Positions 8,214 through 16,354 of a stretch of 34,992 bases of DNA are shown here, piece after piece. Position 1 is the stretch's first letter. Each line of letters starts with the position of its first letter. The notes under the pieces were generated by a model. The model was not told the DNA's origin and did not search any database. It worked only from the letters and a program-made list of their open reading frames with translations. Source of the stretch: Desulfococcaceae bacterium HSG8 (GTDB lineage Bacteria > Desulfobacterota > Desulfobacteria > Desulfobacterales > 4be13); contig JAUCGG010000032.1 of the NCBI GenBank assembly GCA_030378015.1, positions 1 through 34,992 on the forward strand, given 5' to 3'. The translations under genes and the position numbers were made by a program.

Positions 8214-8645
8214 AGTGGGACGGGAAAAAGAATTCCGCCTTCTCGGCCAGTGGCTTGATCTGATACCGAAAAGGCTGGGGAAATCCAGGGTACTGCTCGG
8301 ACGGAGAAAAAGCGGGAAAACCGCTATTGTACAACGGATTTTCAACCGCCTGTGGAGCGAAAACAGGAACATTATCCCGTTTTATTTCAGCATCAGGGAA
8401 AAGAAAATATGGTATCCGGAGTTCGCCATCGAATATTACCGGGCTTTCGCATCCCAGTATATTTCGTTCCTGGAAAGGGACGAGCGGATGGTAAGAAACC
8501 CGCTTTCCCTGGATAAAATACGGGAATACGGCATCTCCAAATCGCCCGATATACTGGCCGAGGATGTGGACATGCTTCTCTGGAACAGGGAGCGGGAGAT
8601 GCATGATTCCATGTGGGAAATCGCCTATACTGCCCCGGAGCGTTT

Positions 8646-8808
8646 CTGGTTCTAACGGATTTTGTGGTTTTCCGATACAGGCTGAAATCTGAAAACCTGC
8701 AAATGCCGGATTCACGGGCTGCCGGCTGACAGGCATCTTCCGGCAGGCTGTTTTTCGGGATCGTAACTACCTGAAATCAAGTACAATCACAAAATCCGTT
8801 AGAACCAG
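8646..8808. mobile_element. 163-bp MITE-like element with 8-bp target duplication
   Basis: The left end CTGGTTCTAACGGATTTTGT(G) is matched perfectly by the inverted right end CACAAAATCCGTTAGAACCA(G). Flanking direct repeats GAGCGTTT lie at 8638-8645 and 8809-8816. The intact ATPase genes read through this point with one GAGCGTTT, so the uninterrupted site is known. The interior (TGCCGGATTCACGGGCTGCC region) has an imperfect palindrome and no gene. It must rely on a transposase supplied elsewhere; the 8-bp duplication alone does not identify the IS family. Confidence 0.93.
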
Positions 8809-9026
8809 GAGCGTTTTGCAGGGGTTTATGATCAGAGGATTCTCGTGATCATAGACGAATTTCAGAATATCACGCAGTATATTTACCCGGATAAAGAACG
8901 CCGTACCGAGCCTGATGAAACCCTTGCCGGAAGCTTTCATGATGTTGTGGAATCAAAGATCGCGCCCATGCTGGTGACAGGCTCCTATGTGGGATGGCTG
9001 ATAACTGTTATAAACAAATACCTGGA

Positions 9027-9134
9027 AGCAGGCAGGCTCAAGCGGTATTTCATAAACCCCATGCCTGCGGTGATAACCCGGGGAAAATCCCGATCAGGGA
9101 AGCAGGCAGGCTCAAGCGGTATTTCATAAACCCC
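9027..9134 (+). repeat. 34-bp direct duplication within ATPase copy B
   Basis: AGCAGGCAGGCTCAAGCGGT... occurs at 9027-9060 and again at 9101-9134, separated by a 40-nt insert (ATGCCTGCGGTGATAACCCG...). The net addition is 74 bp, which changes the reading frame. The intact copy has the 34-bp block only once. Confidence 0.9.
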
Positions 9135-10251
9135 TGCCTGACGCCCGAACACGGGCTTCAGGCAGTTTACAGATACGCTGAAAGCTTCGGAGTCCCGGTT
9201 ACGAATGAGACAGCAGATCAGATAAACCGTCTGTGCATGTCAGACCCGTTTTTCATCTCCTGTGTGATCCAGAGCGACTTTGAAGAGAAAGACCTGACAA
9301 CGCGTGAAGGGGTTGTGGACACTGTAAATTATGAGATAACCGATGAGAATTCCGAAATGTCAATGACCTGGGGGGAATATATCGAACTGACGCTGAAAAA
9401 GGTGAACGACCGCAACGCCAAAAAGATGCTGCTGCACCTCTGCAAATACTCGGACAGGGAGTGGACACCCCGGGAACTCAGGGACGAACTGGAACTGGAA
9501 ACTGACGAAAAAGAAGTCCGGGAAAAGCTGGAGATAATGGTGAAAGCCGATGTGATTAAAAAAGGAACAGCCGATATTGACTACAGGGGACTGGGGGACG
9601 GAACACTGAATCTTATCCTCCGAAAACGGTTTGAAAAGGAAATCAGGGAATTCGCTCCTGATCTGAAAAAAGATTTCAACGCGGAACTGGACAGGCTGAA
9701 GGCGGATAAGAAATCGCTTCAGGGAAGACTGGGCAACCTGATCGGCAAGTTCGCTGAGTTCCAACTGTTCACGGAATTCCGATCCCGGAAACGGTTCTCC
9801 CTGTCCGCCTATTTTAACGGTGTGAAAGACAGGAAAAAACTGAACATCACGGATGTCCGGATGAGGGAGAAATTCCAGAGGAGAGACGGAAAGGAGATGG
9901 AAACCGATGTTCTTGCGGAATCGGACTGCGGCAGGACAGTGATCGCGGAAGTGAAAAAGACAAAGGAAAAAACCGGGCTGAGGGCGGTAAGAGATTTCCA
10001 TGAGAAAACAGAGGCATATTCGGAGCGTTTCCCGGAAAAGAAGATACTGCCCGTGTTCCTGTCCGTGGGAGGATTCACACGCGGGGCAATGAAGTTCTGC
10101 AAAGAAAAAGGTATCGGTACGGCTTCGGAGATTAAGTATTTTCAGAAAAAATAAACTTCATAACGTAGCGGAAAACCGAGGGACAAATCCCCGGCTGAAA
10201 GCTAAATTACGCTAAAGCGCACTGTGACGATAGCCGGACTTCAGCCTTTCA

Positions 10252-10277
10252 GCCTCGGAACTGATTCCGAGGCTTTT
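10252..10277 (+). terminator. Rho-independent terminator
   Basis: A perfect 9-bp stem GCCTCGGAA / TTCCGAGGC with loop CTGA is followed directly by TTTT. It ends transcription entering from the ATPase copy B side and separates it from the Hdr genes. Confidence 0.85.
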
Positions 10278-10442
10278 ATAAACCCGGCCTTTTTATTTAT
10301 TATTTATTTATATTTACAAGCCGGTAAGTTTAGTGTAATAGTAAACCGGAAGTCAGGAATAATTTAATATAAAACATTCATGAAAACAGGTCATTACACT
10401 CCGAATGCAAAAACGGGGTGTATTCATGCTGAACAGGTCAAT

Positions 10443-12011
10443 ATGGATAATTTTAAGATCATTTTGTTTTTGTGTAACTGGGCCCCCCACACTGCATATC
10501 ATAACCTCCAGGACAATGAATATCAGATTCCCCCGGAAATAAAGATGGTGCGGATTCCCTGTACAGGAAGAATCAGCAAAGCACTTCTTTTCAAAGCCTT
10601 TGAAATGGGAGCGGACGGGGTTGCCCTTGTGGGATGCAGCCCCGGGGCCTGCCGATACGGAACCGGAACCGCAGCCGCTGTTGACAATACCGAAGATACC
10701 AGGGCTATCCTTGATCTCCTGGGACTGGGAAAGGAACGGATGCGCCTTGCCACATTTCTGCCTGATGAATCAGAAGAATTAAAGAACTTCCTTGCGGACT
10801 TCTGCAAAGATATCAGGAAGATCGGGAAAAGCCCGATCATACCGGCAAAGCCCTCGGAACCCCGGGAGCAGTCTGTTGAGGAAATCATTTCAAACCATGA
10901 CGCCTACAGTTGTCAGGACTGCGGCAAATGCACGGCTTCGTGCCCTCTGGCTCTCAGCGGAAAACCCTATTCCCCCAGGACTCTTGTCAGTGCTATTATT
11001 GAAGGAAATATTCATTCAGCGCAGGTAAAAAAGGATATCTGGTCATGTCTGACCTGCGGGGTCTGTTATGAAAGATGCCCGTCAGATGTGAACTTTCCTG
11101 AATTTATCCGGGATATTCGCTGTAACATCACTGAAAGTGACGATATCCGCCAGCCCCACGGCGGATTTTTTCAATCCCTCATGCGCGCAATGACATCTCC
11201 TGAACTGAAAACTGCCCGATGGCGTCAGATCCCGGAAGACATCCGATGTGACCCTGACAGCAAGGTCATGTTTTTCGGCGGGTGCGCGCCGTATTTTGAT
11301 GTATTCTTCAGAAAACATCACAGCACAGAGACCTCTGGGATTCTCGAAGACGCGCTCAGGCTTTTAAATTTCTTTGATATATATCCCAGGGTCATTGACG
11401 CGGAGCGATGCTGCGGGCATGACCTCCTGTGGTCAGGTGACAGGGAAAATTTTCTGAAACTTGCAAACCTGAATGTTCAATTCATCAATGACCTCGGAGT
11501 TGATGAAGTGATCACTTCATGCCCCGAATGCTATAAAACCCTGGCCTATGATTATAAGGAACACGGCATCAGGCCGGGTTTCAAAGTGACCCATATTTAC
11601 GAATTCCTTGAAAATGAGATTGATAAAGGCGCTGTCACCTTTACTGATCCCGGGAAAAGCATCACTTACCAGGATTCGTGCCGTCTGAACCGCCTTGAGG
11701 AGATGAGGGATTTCCCGCGAAAACTTATCCGCAGGCTTCCCCTGGAATTTGAAGAAATGAAGGACAGTAACAACGCCGCACTTTGTTGCGGAAACTGCGC
11801 GTGGACAGGATGTGATTCATACAGCAAAGCACTCCAAGTAAAACGCATCCGCCAGGCTCATGCAACAGGAAGTGACATGATGGTCACATCATGTCCCAAA
11901 TGTCAGATTCATCTCCGGTGCGCGATGGAAGATCCGTTCCTCGGAGACGAACTGAATATGAAAATGACAGATCTGACGAGTCTTATCGCCAGAACCATAT
12001 GTTGGGAATGA
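10443..12011 (+). CDS. MvhD-HdrC-HdrB fusion, heterodisulfide reductase-like subunit
   Basis: This 522-residue soluble iron-sulfur protein has three parts. Residues ~5-105 are a MvhD/FrhD-like domain with Cys11, Cys40, Cys65 and Cys70 (CNW, PCTGR, GCSPGAC), but the second Cys of the usual CNWC is Ala14. Residues ~150-225 are HdrC-like with two classical 4Fe-4S motifs (Cys157/160/163/167 and 202/205/208/212). Residues ~275-520 are HdrB-like with two full CCG motifs (Cys281, CCG 323-325, Cys360/363; Cys413, CCG 448-450, Cys484/487) that bind the noncubane clusters used for disulfide reduction. It should pass electrons between the following HdrA and a disulfide or other acceptor. The ATG at 10443 (ACAGG 5 nt upstream) is preferred over one at 10380, which lacks a ribosome site. 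The HdrA gene follows after 124 nt. Confidence 0.9.
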   Translation: MDNFKIILFLCNWAPHTAYHNLQDNEYQIPPEIKMVRIPCTGRISKALLFKAFEMGADGVALVGCSPGACRYGTGTAAAVDNTEDTRAILDLLGLGKERMRLATFLPDESEELKNFLADFCKDIRKIGKSPIIPAKPSEPREQSVEEIISNHDAYSCQDCGKCTASCPLALSGKPYSPRTLVSAIIEGNIHSAQVKKDIWSCLTCGVCYERCPSDVNFPEFIRDIRCNITESDDIRQPHGGFFQSLMRAMTSPELKTARWRQIPEDIRCDPDSKVMFFGGCAPYFDVFFRKHHSTETSGILEDALRLLNFFDIYPRVIDAERCCGHDLLWSGDRENFLKLANLNVQFINDLGVDEVITSCPECYKTLAYDYKEHGIRPGFKVTHIYEFLENEIDKGAVTFTDPGKSITYQDSCRLNRLEEMRDFPRKLIRRLPLEFEEMKDSNNAALCCGNCAWTGCDSYSKALQVKRIRQAHATGSDMMVTSCPKCQIHLRCAMEDPFLGDELNMKMTDLTSLIARTICWE

Positions 12012-12013
12012 AT

Positions 12014-12106
12014 GCGTGAAACGTGATGCGTGATGCGTGAAACGGGGACGAACTTATTAAATTTAGAATGCTATCACGTTTCACGTTTCACGCATCACGT
12101 TTCACG
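12014..12106. repeat. Inverted repeat of GTGAAACGTGATGC-type words
   Basis: GCGTGAAACGTGATGCGTGA on the left and its inverse TCACGCATCACGTTTCACG on the right form long imperfect arms built from short tandem words. It lies between the two hdr genes. A related word series (GCGTAATTCGTAATG) follows the RND gene at about 21440-21475. Confidence 0.75.
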
Positions 12107-12135
12107 ACTAATTTCTGAAAACGGAGAATAAATAT

Positions 12136-14574
12136 ATGTTCGCAAAAACGTCGGATGATGGTCAGTCAGCACGTATAGGTGTTTATGTGTGCCGATGCGG
12201 TCTGAATATTGCTCAGACTGTTGACTGTGAGAGGGTTGCAGAAAATATCAGCTATATGGATGATGTGGTTGTGTCAAAAGACATAACGTATGCCTGTTCG
12301 GAGCCTGGGCAGATGGAAATCAAGACTGATATCCTTGAACACGGGCTGGACAGGATTATTGTCGCGTCCTGTTCCCCGAGACTCCATGAACCTACTTTCC
12401 GCAATATGATGAAGGAAGCAGATCTGAATCCGTATCTTCTTGAAATGGCAAACCTCCGGGAACAGTGCAGTTGGGTTCATATGTCTGAACCGGAAGCCGC
12501 GACTCTGAAGTCCGAAGACTTGGTGAAAATGTCGGTCTCAAGAGTCCGACTGCTTTCTCCCCTTACCGAAGATGTGATGCCCCTGACCAAACGCACGCTG
12601 GTGATCGGCGGCGGTATTGCCGGGATTCAGACGGCCCTTGACCTTGCAGATAACGGATATGAAGTCGTTCTTGCGGAAAAAAGTCCGTCCATCGGCGGCA
12701 CAATGGCGCAACTGGATAAAACCTTTCCCACAATGGACTGCTCCATCTGAATCCTCGGTCCCAAGATGGCAGATGCCGGTCGGCATCCGAATATAACGCT
12801 TCACACCATGAGCGAAGTGACAGAGGTAAAAGGTTATGTGGGGAATTTCAGCGCAAAGATTATTAAAAGAGCCAGGTATGTGGATGAGAAAGAATGCACT
12901 TCCTGCGGAGACTGCGTAAAGGCATGTCCCGTGGTTTTTCCGGATGAATTCAATGTAGGGCTTTCCTCCCGCAAGGCCATATATATTCCCTTTCCCCAGG
13001 CAGTTCCGTCTGCTTATGTGATCAATATGAACGAATGTATGGGCAGGGGCTGCTCCAAGTGCTTGGATGTGTGCGAAAAGAAATGTATTCGTTTTCACAT
13101 GTCTGATGAGGAGATTATTGAGAATGTCGGTTCCATTGTGGTTGCCACAGGTCTTGAACCCTACGATCCGCGGGAGATGGATGAATACGGATATACAAGG
13201 TTTGAAAATGTTGTCACCAGCCTTGAATTCGAACGCCTTGTCAACGCGGGAGGGCCCACAAAAGGGTCGGTGATACGGCCTAAAGACAGAAAACGTCCGG
13301 ATTCGGTGGGATTTATACAATGTGTGGGATCCCGTTCCAAACGCAAGGGCGGGGAGTACTGCTCCAACATCTGCTGCATGAATACAATTAAAAGCACCCT
13401 GGTGTTAAAAGAGCATTACCCCGATATTGATATCAAGGTATTTTATATTGATATCCGGGCCTTCGGAAAGGGGTTTGAAGACCTCTATAATCGGAGCAGA
13501 AGCCTCGGGGTTCAGTACATCAGGGGGCTGCCCGGTTCCGTCGAAGAGCTTCCTGACGGAACCATGCGGGTTGCTGTGGAGAATACCGCCACGGGCAAAA
13601 TAGAATTCCATGATCTCGGGATGCTTGTGCTGGCCCTGGGGATAAAGCCATCCTCGGGAACCCAGAGACTCCAGGAGATGCTGGGGCTTCAACTGACGCC
13701 TGACGGGTTCTATCTCGAAGCCCATCCCAAACTGCTGCCGGTTGACGCGGCCACCCGCGGGATTTTCTTTGCCGGATGCGCGGAAGGCCCCAAGGATATC
13801 AAGGAGAGTGTGACCCAGGGATCTGCCGCGGCGGCTCGGGCCGTGCGTCTCATGCATAAGGGAGCGATTACATCCGAGGCCATTACTTCGGAAATAATTG
13901 AGGCCCACTGCAAATCCTGCGGAAAATGCGCGGAGGTCTGTCCCTACAATGCCATAACCGTGGATGTGAAAAAGAAAATCCCCGCGTCTGTGAACACTGC
14001 CGCGTGTGCGGGGTGCGGAACCTGTGCTGCCGAATGCAAGTTCGGAGCCATTGTAATGAATCATTTCACAGATGAGCAGATCATCAGCCAGGTGGATACC
14101 ATGCTTGAGGAGGATGCAAAGGAGAAAGTTCTGACATTTGCCTGTAACTGGTGTTCATACGCGGGTGCGGATTATGCCGGGGTTTCACGGTTGCAGTATC
14201 CGGCCAATGCCCGGATCATCCGTACCATGTGTTCGGGCCGTGTGGATGAAAAATTTATATGGCACGCATTTGAAAAAGGCGCTCCGATTGTCCTGGTCAG
14301 CGGCTGCCACATCGGGGACTGCCACTATATTGACGCTAATCACTGGACCGAGAAGCGGGTGAACAAAGTCCGAAAAAAGATGGAAAAGCGAGGCATCCGC
14401 CCGGAACGTCTTCAACTGGAATGGATCAGTGCTGCCGAAGGAGTGCGTTTTGCAAAGGTGATGACAGAGATGGAGGAACTTCGCAAAGGGGTAACCGCGG
14501 AGGAAATCGAAGAGACTGTCAGAATTTTAAAGCAAAGGAAAAAAGCAGCCCGAAAGCGTGTTCAGAAAGAATAG
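12136..14574 (+). CDS. hdrA: Selenocysteine-containing HdrA fused to MvhD
   Basis: One 812-residue reading frame runs through an in-frame TGA at codon 205 (12748-12750). It reads MDCSI-U-ILGPKM, where the family has Cys (DCS-x-C-IL-x-PKM), so UGA is read as selenocysteine, not stop. Order of parts: an N-terminal HdrA domain with Cys19, Cys21, Cys54 and Cys79; an FAD-binding Rossmann fold (GGGIAG at 158-163); the Sec motif; a cysteine cluster (254/257/260/264 and 301/306/309/313/317); two C-terminal 4Fe-4S motifs (592/595/598/602 and 624/627/630/634); and a MvhD domain from CNWC at 670-673 to the end. HdrA is the flavin-based electron-bifurcating subunit; MvhD passes electrons from hydrogenase or formate dehydrogenase-type donors. 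GGAG lies 9 nt before the ATG. The preceding HdrCB-type gene is its evident partner. selABCD must be present elsewhere in the genome. Confidence 0.93.
12748..12787 (+). promoter_or_regulatory. UGA Sec codon with downstream SECIS-like hairpin
   Basis: A perfect 6-bp stem GATGCC / GGCATC (12772-12777 and 12782-12787) closes a GGTC loop, 21 nt after the TGA. A short apical loop starting GG, with a U, downstream of the UGA is the known style of bacterial SECIS elements recognised by SelB. The distance is on the long side, so other foldings including the 12751-12767 region are possible. Confidence 0.65.
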
Positions 14575-14584
14575 ATGAATATAG

Positions 14585-14607
14585 CCCAGGGTCAGCGCCA
14601 CCCTGGG
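14585..14607 (+). repeat. CCCAGGGT hairpin after hdrA
   Basis: CCCAGGGT / ACCCTGGG form an 8-bp stem with a 7-nt loop, 10 nt after the hdrA stop. There is no T-run, so terminator function is uncertain. The same words occur at about 5054 and 17868-17965. The rest of 14608-14712 holds no gene. Confidence 0.5.
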
Positions 14608-14712
14608 GAAAAAGAAACAAAAAGTATTTTCCCTGAAAGGGATACATAATAAAACACGGTAATTATCTATCCATTTCAGAGATCCTTTCTGCTATTCGGA
14701 AATTTCCTGCCG

Positions 14713-15743
14713 CCGCGAGCATCATTAAAACCGCGAGCAGCATTAAAGCCTTTAAAACCGCTCGGTTCGGATTGATAAATCCGAACCCTGTGAGGCGGGG
14801 GATTTGCCAATCCCCCGCGAGCATCATTAAAACCGCGAGCAACCAGGGCCGCGAGCAGCATCAAAGCCTTTAAAACCGCTCGGTTCGGATTGACAAATCC
14901 GAACCTGTGAGGGCGGGGGATTTGCCAATCCCCCGCGAGCATCATTAAAACCGCGAGCAACCAGGGCCGCGAGCAGCATCAAAGCCTTTAAAACCGCTCG
15001 GTTCGGATTGATAAATCCGAACCCTGTGAGGCGGGGGATTTGCCAATCCCCCGCGAGCATCATTAAAACCGCGAGCAACCAGGGCCGCGAGCAGCATCAA
15101 AGCCTTTAAAACCGCTCGGTTCGGATTGACAAATCCGAACCTGTGAGGGCGGGGGATTTGCCAATCCCCCGCGAGCATCATTAAAACCGCGAGCAACCAG
15201 GGCCGCGAGCAGCATCAAAGCCTTTAAAACCGCTCGGTTCGGATTGGCAAATCCGAACCCTGTAAGGGCGGGGGATTTGCCAATCCCCCGCGAGCATCAT
15301 TAAAACCGCGAGCAACCAGGGCCGCGAGCAGCATCAAAGCCTTTAAAACCGCTCGGTTCGGATTGGCAAATCCGAACCCTGTGAGGGCGGGGGATTTGCC
15401 AATCCCCCGCGAGCATCATTAAAACCGCTAACAACCAGGGCCGCGAGCAGCATCAAAGCCTTTAAAACCGCTCGGTTCGGATTGACAAATCCGAACCCTG
15501 TGAGGGCGGGGGATTTGCCAATCCCCCGCGAGCATCATTAAAACCGCGAGCCTTTAAAACCGCTCGGTTCGGATTGACAAATCCGAACCTGTGAGGGCGG
15601 GGGATTTGTCAATCCCCCGCGAGCATCATTAAAACCGCGAGCAACCAGGGCCGCGAGCAGCATCAAAGCCTTTAAAACCGCTCGGTTCGGATTGGCAAAT
15701 CCGAACCCTGTAAGGGCGGGGGATTTGCCAATCCCCCGCGAGC
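14713..15743. repeat. Nine-unit tandem array of ~118-bp double-hairpin repeats
   Basis: Measured at CTCGGTTCGG, units start at 14761, 14879, 14997, 15115, 15233, 15352, 15471, 15563 and 15681, giving periods of 118, 118, 118, 118, 119, 119, 92 and 118. Each holds hairpin 1 (stem TTCGGATT/AATCCGAA, loop GACA, GATA or GGCA) and hairpin 2 (stem GCGGGGGATT/AATCCCCCGC, loop TGCC or TGTC). The central words of the two hairpins are reverse complements of each other. The 92-bp unit lacks the AACCAGGGCCGCGAGCAGCA section. There are no unique spacers, so it is not a CRISPR array. Confidence 0.95.
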
Positions 15744-15763
15744 AACCTCCCTGTTCCGGGAGG

Positions 15764-15892
15764 GAAAAGAGAAGCCGTTTTGTCATCAAAGAAGCGGCCG
15801 GAGGCGGCATAGAATCTGACGACTTCCAGGCGAGTCCGCTGACATGGTTCTATTATGAGGATGCGGATGAAAAGCCGGAACAAAAGGAGTAA
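15764..15892 (+). pseudogene. Second copy of exoprotein C-terminal tail
   Basis: Encodes EKRSRFVIKEAAGGGIESDD and on to DADEKPEQKE with stop at 15890, almost identical to the end of the remnant at 5539-5922 (GD changed to YY near the end). Only 43 codons remain. The open frame extends upstream into the 118-bp repeat array, so no native start exists. Similarity continues about 35 nt past the stop, up to the point where the other copy is split by the 239-bp element. Confidence 0.8.
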
Positions 15893-15967
15893 AGAGGCAG
15901 GACGACTTTTCTGAAAAAGAAGTGCAAGGATTTATCGTAATATCATAAGAAAGGCGAGGTGAAAATT

Positions 15968-16354
15968 GTGTCAGACGAAACAGTGAAATGTGTACCTGGG
16001 AAAACAGATGGCTTACCCGGAACACATGTCGGTCTGACCCGCAGAAGCTGGCAGCGGATCCGTGAAGGACTGACAAGATGCGCGGAGAGCCGTGAAGATC
16101 GTCAGAAATGTCTGGAATGGTGCCGGAGATTCCCGGAATACACAGGGGGCTGGACTGAAATCATAGAAGGCAGGCACAGGGATATGACCGATATGGTCTT
16201 CGGAAAAGAAGATTTTTTCGATCTCCCGCCTGATGCGATGGTCCGGTGGGAACGGCTCATCCAGAACCATCCCTTTGCAGCTATTTTCGCGGGGGAAAGA
16301 TATGATGCGCTCCTGAAAAAAAGAAAGCGCAGACAGGAACAGATGTGCAATTAG
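15968..16354 (+). CDS. Hypothetical protein, first gene of a two-gene unit
   Basis: I do not recognise this 128-residue protein. It is hydrophilic, has no membrane segment or signal, and contains an Arg/Trp/Cys-rich stretch (RRSWQRIREGLTRCAESRED) and a strongly basic end (LLKKRKRRQEQ) that could contact nucleic acid. The GTG at 15968 is preferred (GAGG 8 nt upstream); another GTG lies at 15959. The next gene starts 10 nt before its stop with its own ribosome site, so the two are translationally coupled. As partner of a nucleotidyltransferase-like protein it may be half of a toxin-antitoxin-like pair, but that is only contextual inference. Confidence 0.6.
   Translation: MSDETVKCVPGKTDGLPGTHVGLTRRSWQRIREGLTRCAESREDRQKCLEWCRRFPEYTGGWTEIIEGRHRDMTDMVFGKEDFFDLPPDAMVRWERLIQNHPFAAIFAGERYDALLKKRKRRQEQMCN

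Larger units (their letters stand above)
8213..10154 (+). pseudogene. AAA ATPase/nuclease copy B, truncated, interrupted and frameshifted
   Basis: Homologous to residues ~22-586 of the intact copy at 32720-34480. There are three lesions. The first ~21 codons and the start are missing (similarity begins at LVGREKEF next to the higA-tail repeat). A 163-bp element at 8646-8808 interrupts the gene after APERF and brings a TAA stop. A 74-bp partial duplication at 9027-9134 shifts the frame. Walker A (GRRKSGKT), Walker B (VIIDEFQ) and the C-terminal PD-(D/E)XK-like motif ETDVLAES...VIAEVKK are all still readable in pieces. The open 3' part (8994-10154) could still be translated, but no ribosome site supports this. 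Close similarity to copy C suggests recent decay. Confidence 0.9.

Noticed and set aside
8994..10154. 386-codon frame taken as an independent gene
   Set aside because: Its first ~45 codons are out-of-frame or duplicated sequence; it is the 3' part of the broken ATPase copy B.
10160..10250. Possible riboswitch or structured leader before the hdr genes
   Set aside because: The GGGACAAATCCCC and GGCTGAAAGC words fit no riboswitch consensus I know, and a terminator at 10252 separates it from the hdr genes.
12748..12766. hdrA split into two genes or a nonsense pseudogene
   Set aside because: Both halves are in one frame, the TGA replaces a conserved Cys codon, no ribosome site precedes the downstream ATG at 12766, and the rest of the frame is intact.
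12538..14064. 260- and 219-codon minus-strand frames inside hdrA
   Set aside because: Antisense to the conserved HdrA sequence; no independent support.
14713..15743. CRISPR array
   Set aside because: Units of 118 bp repeat over their full length with no unique spacers and no cas genes nearby.
14676..15883. Minus-strand open frames of 80-95 codons inside the 118-bp array
   Set aside because: They repeat the same translated repeat peptide in shifting frames; the 118-bp period is not divisible by three and there are no ribosome sites.
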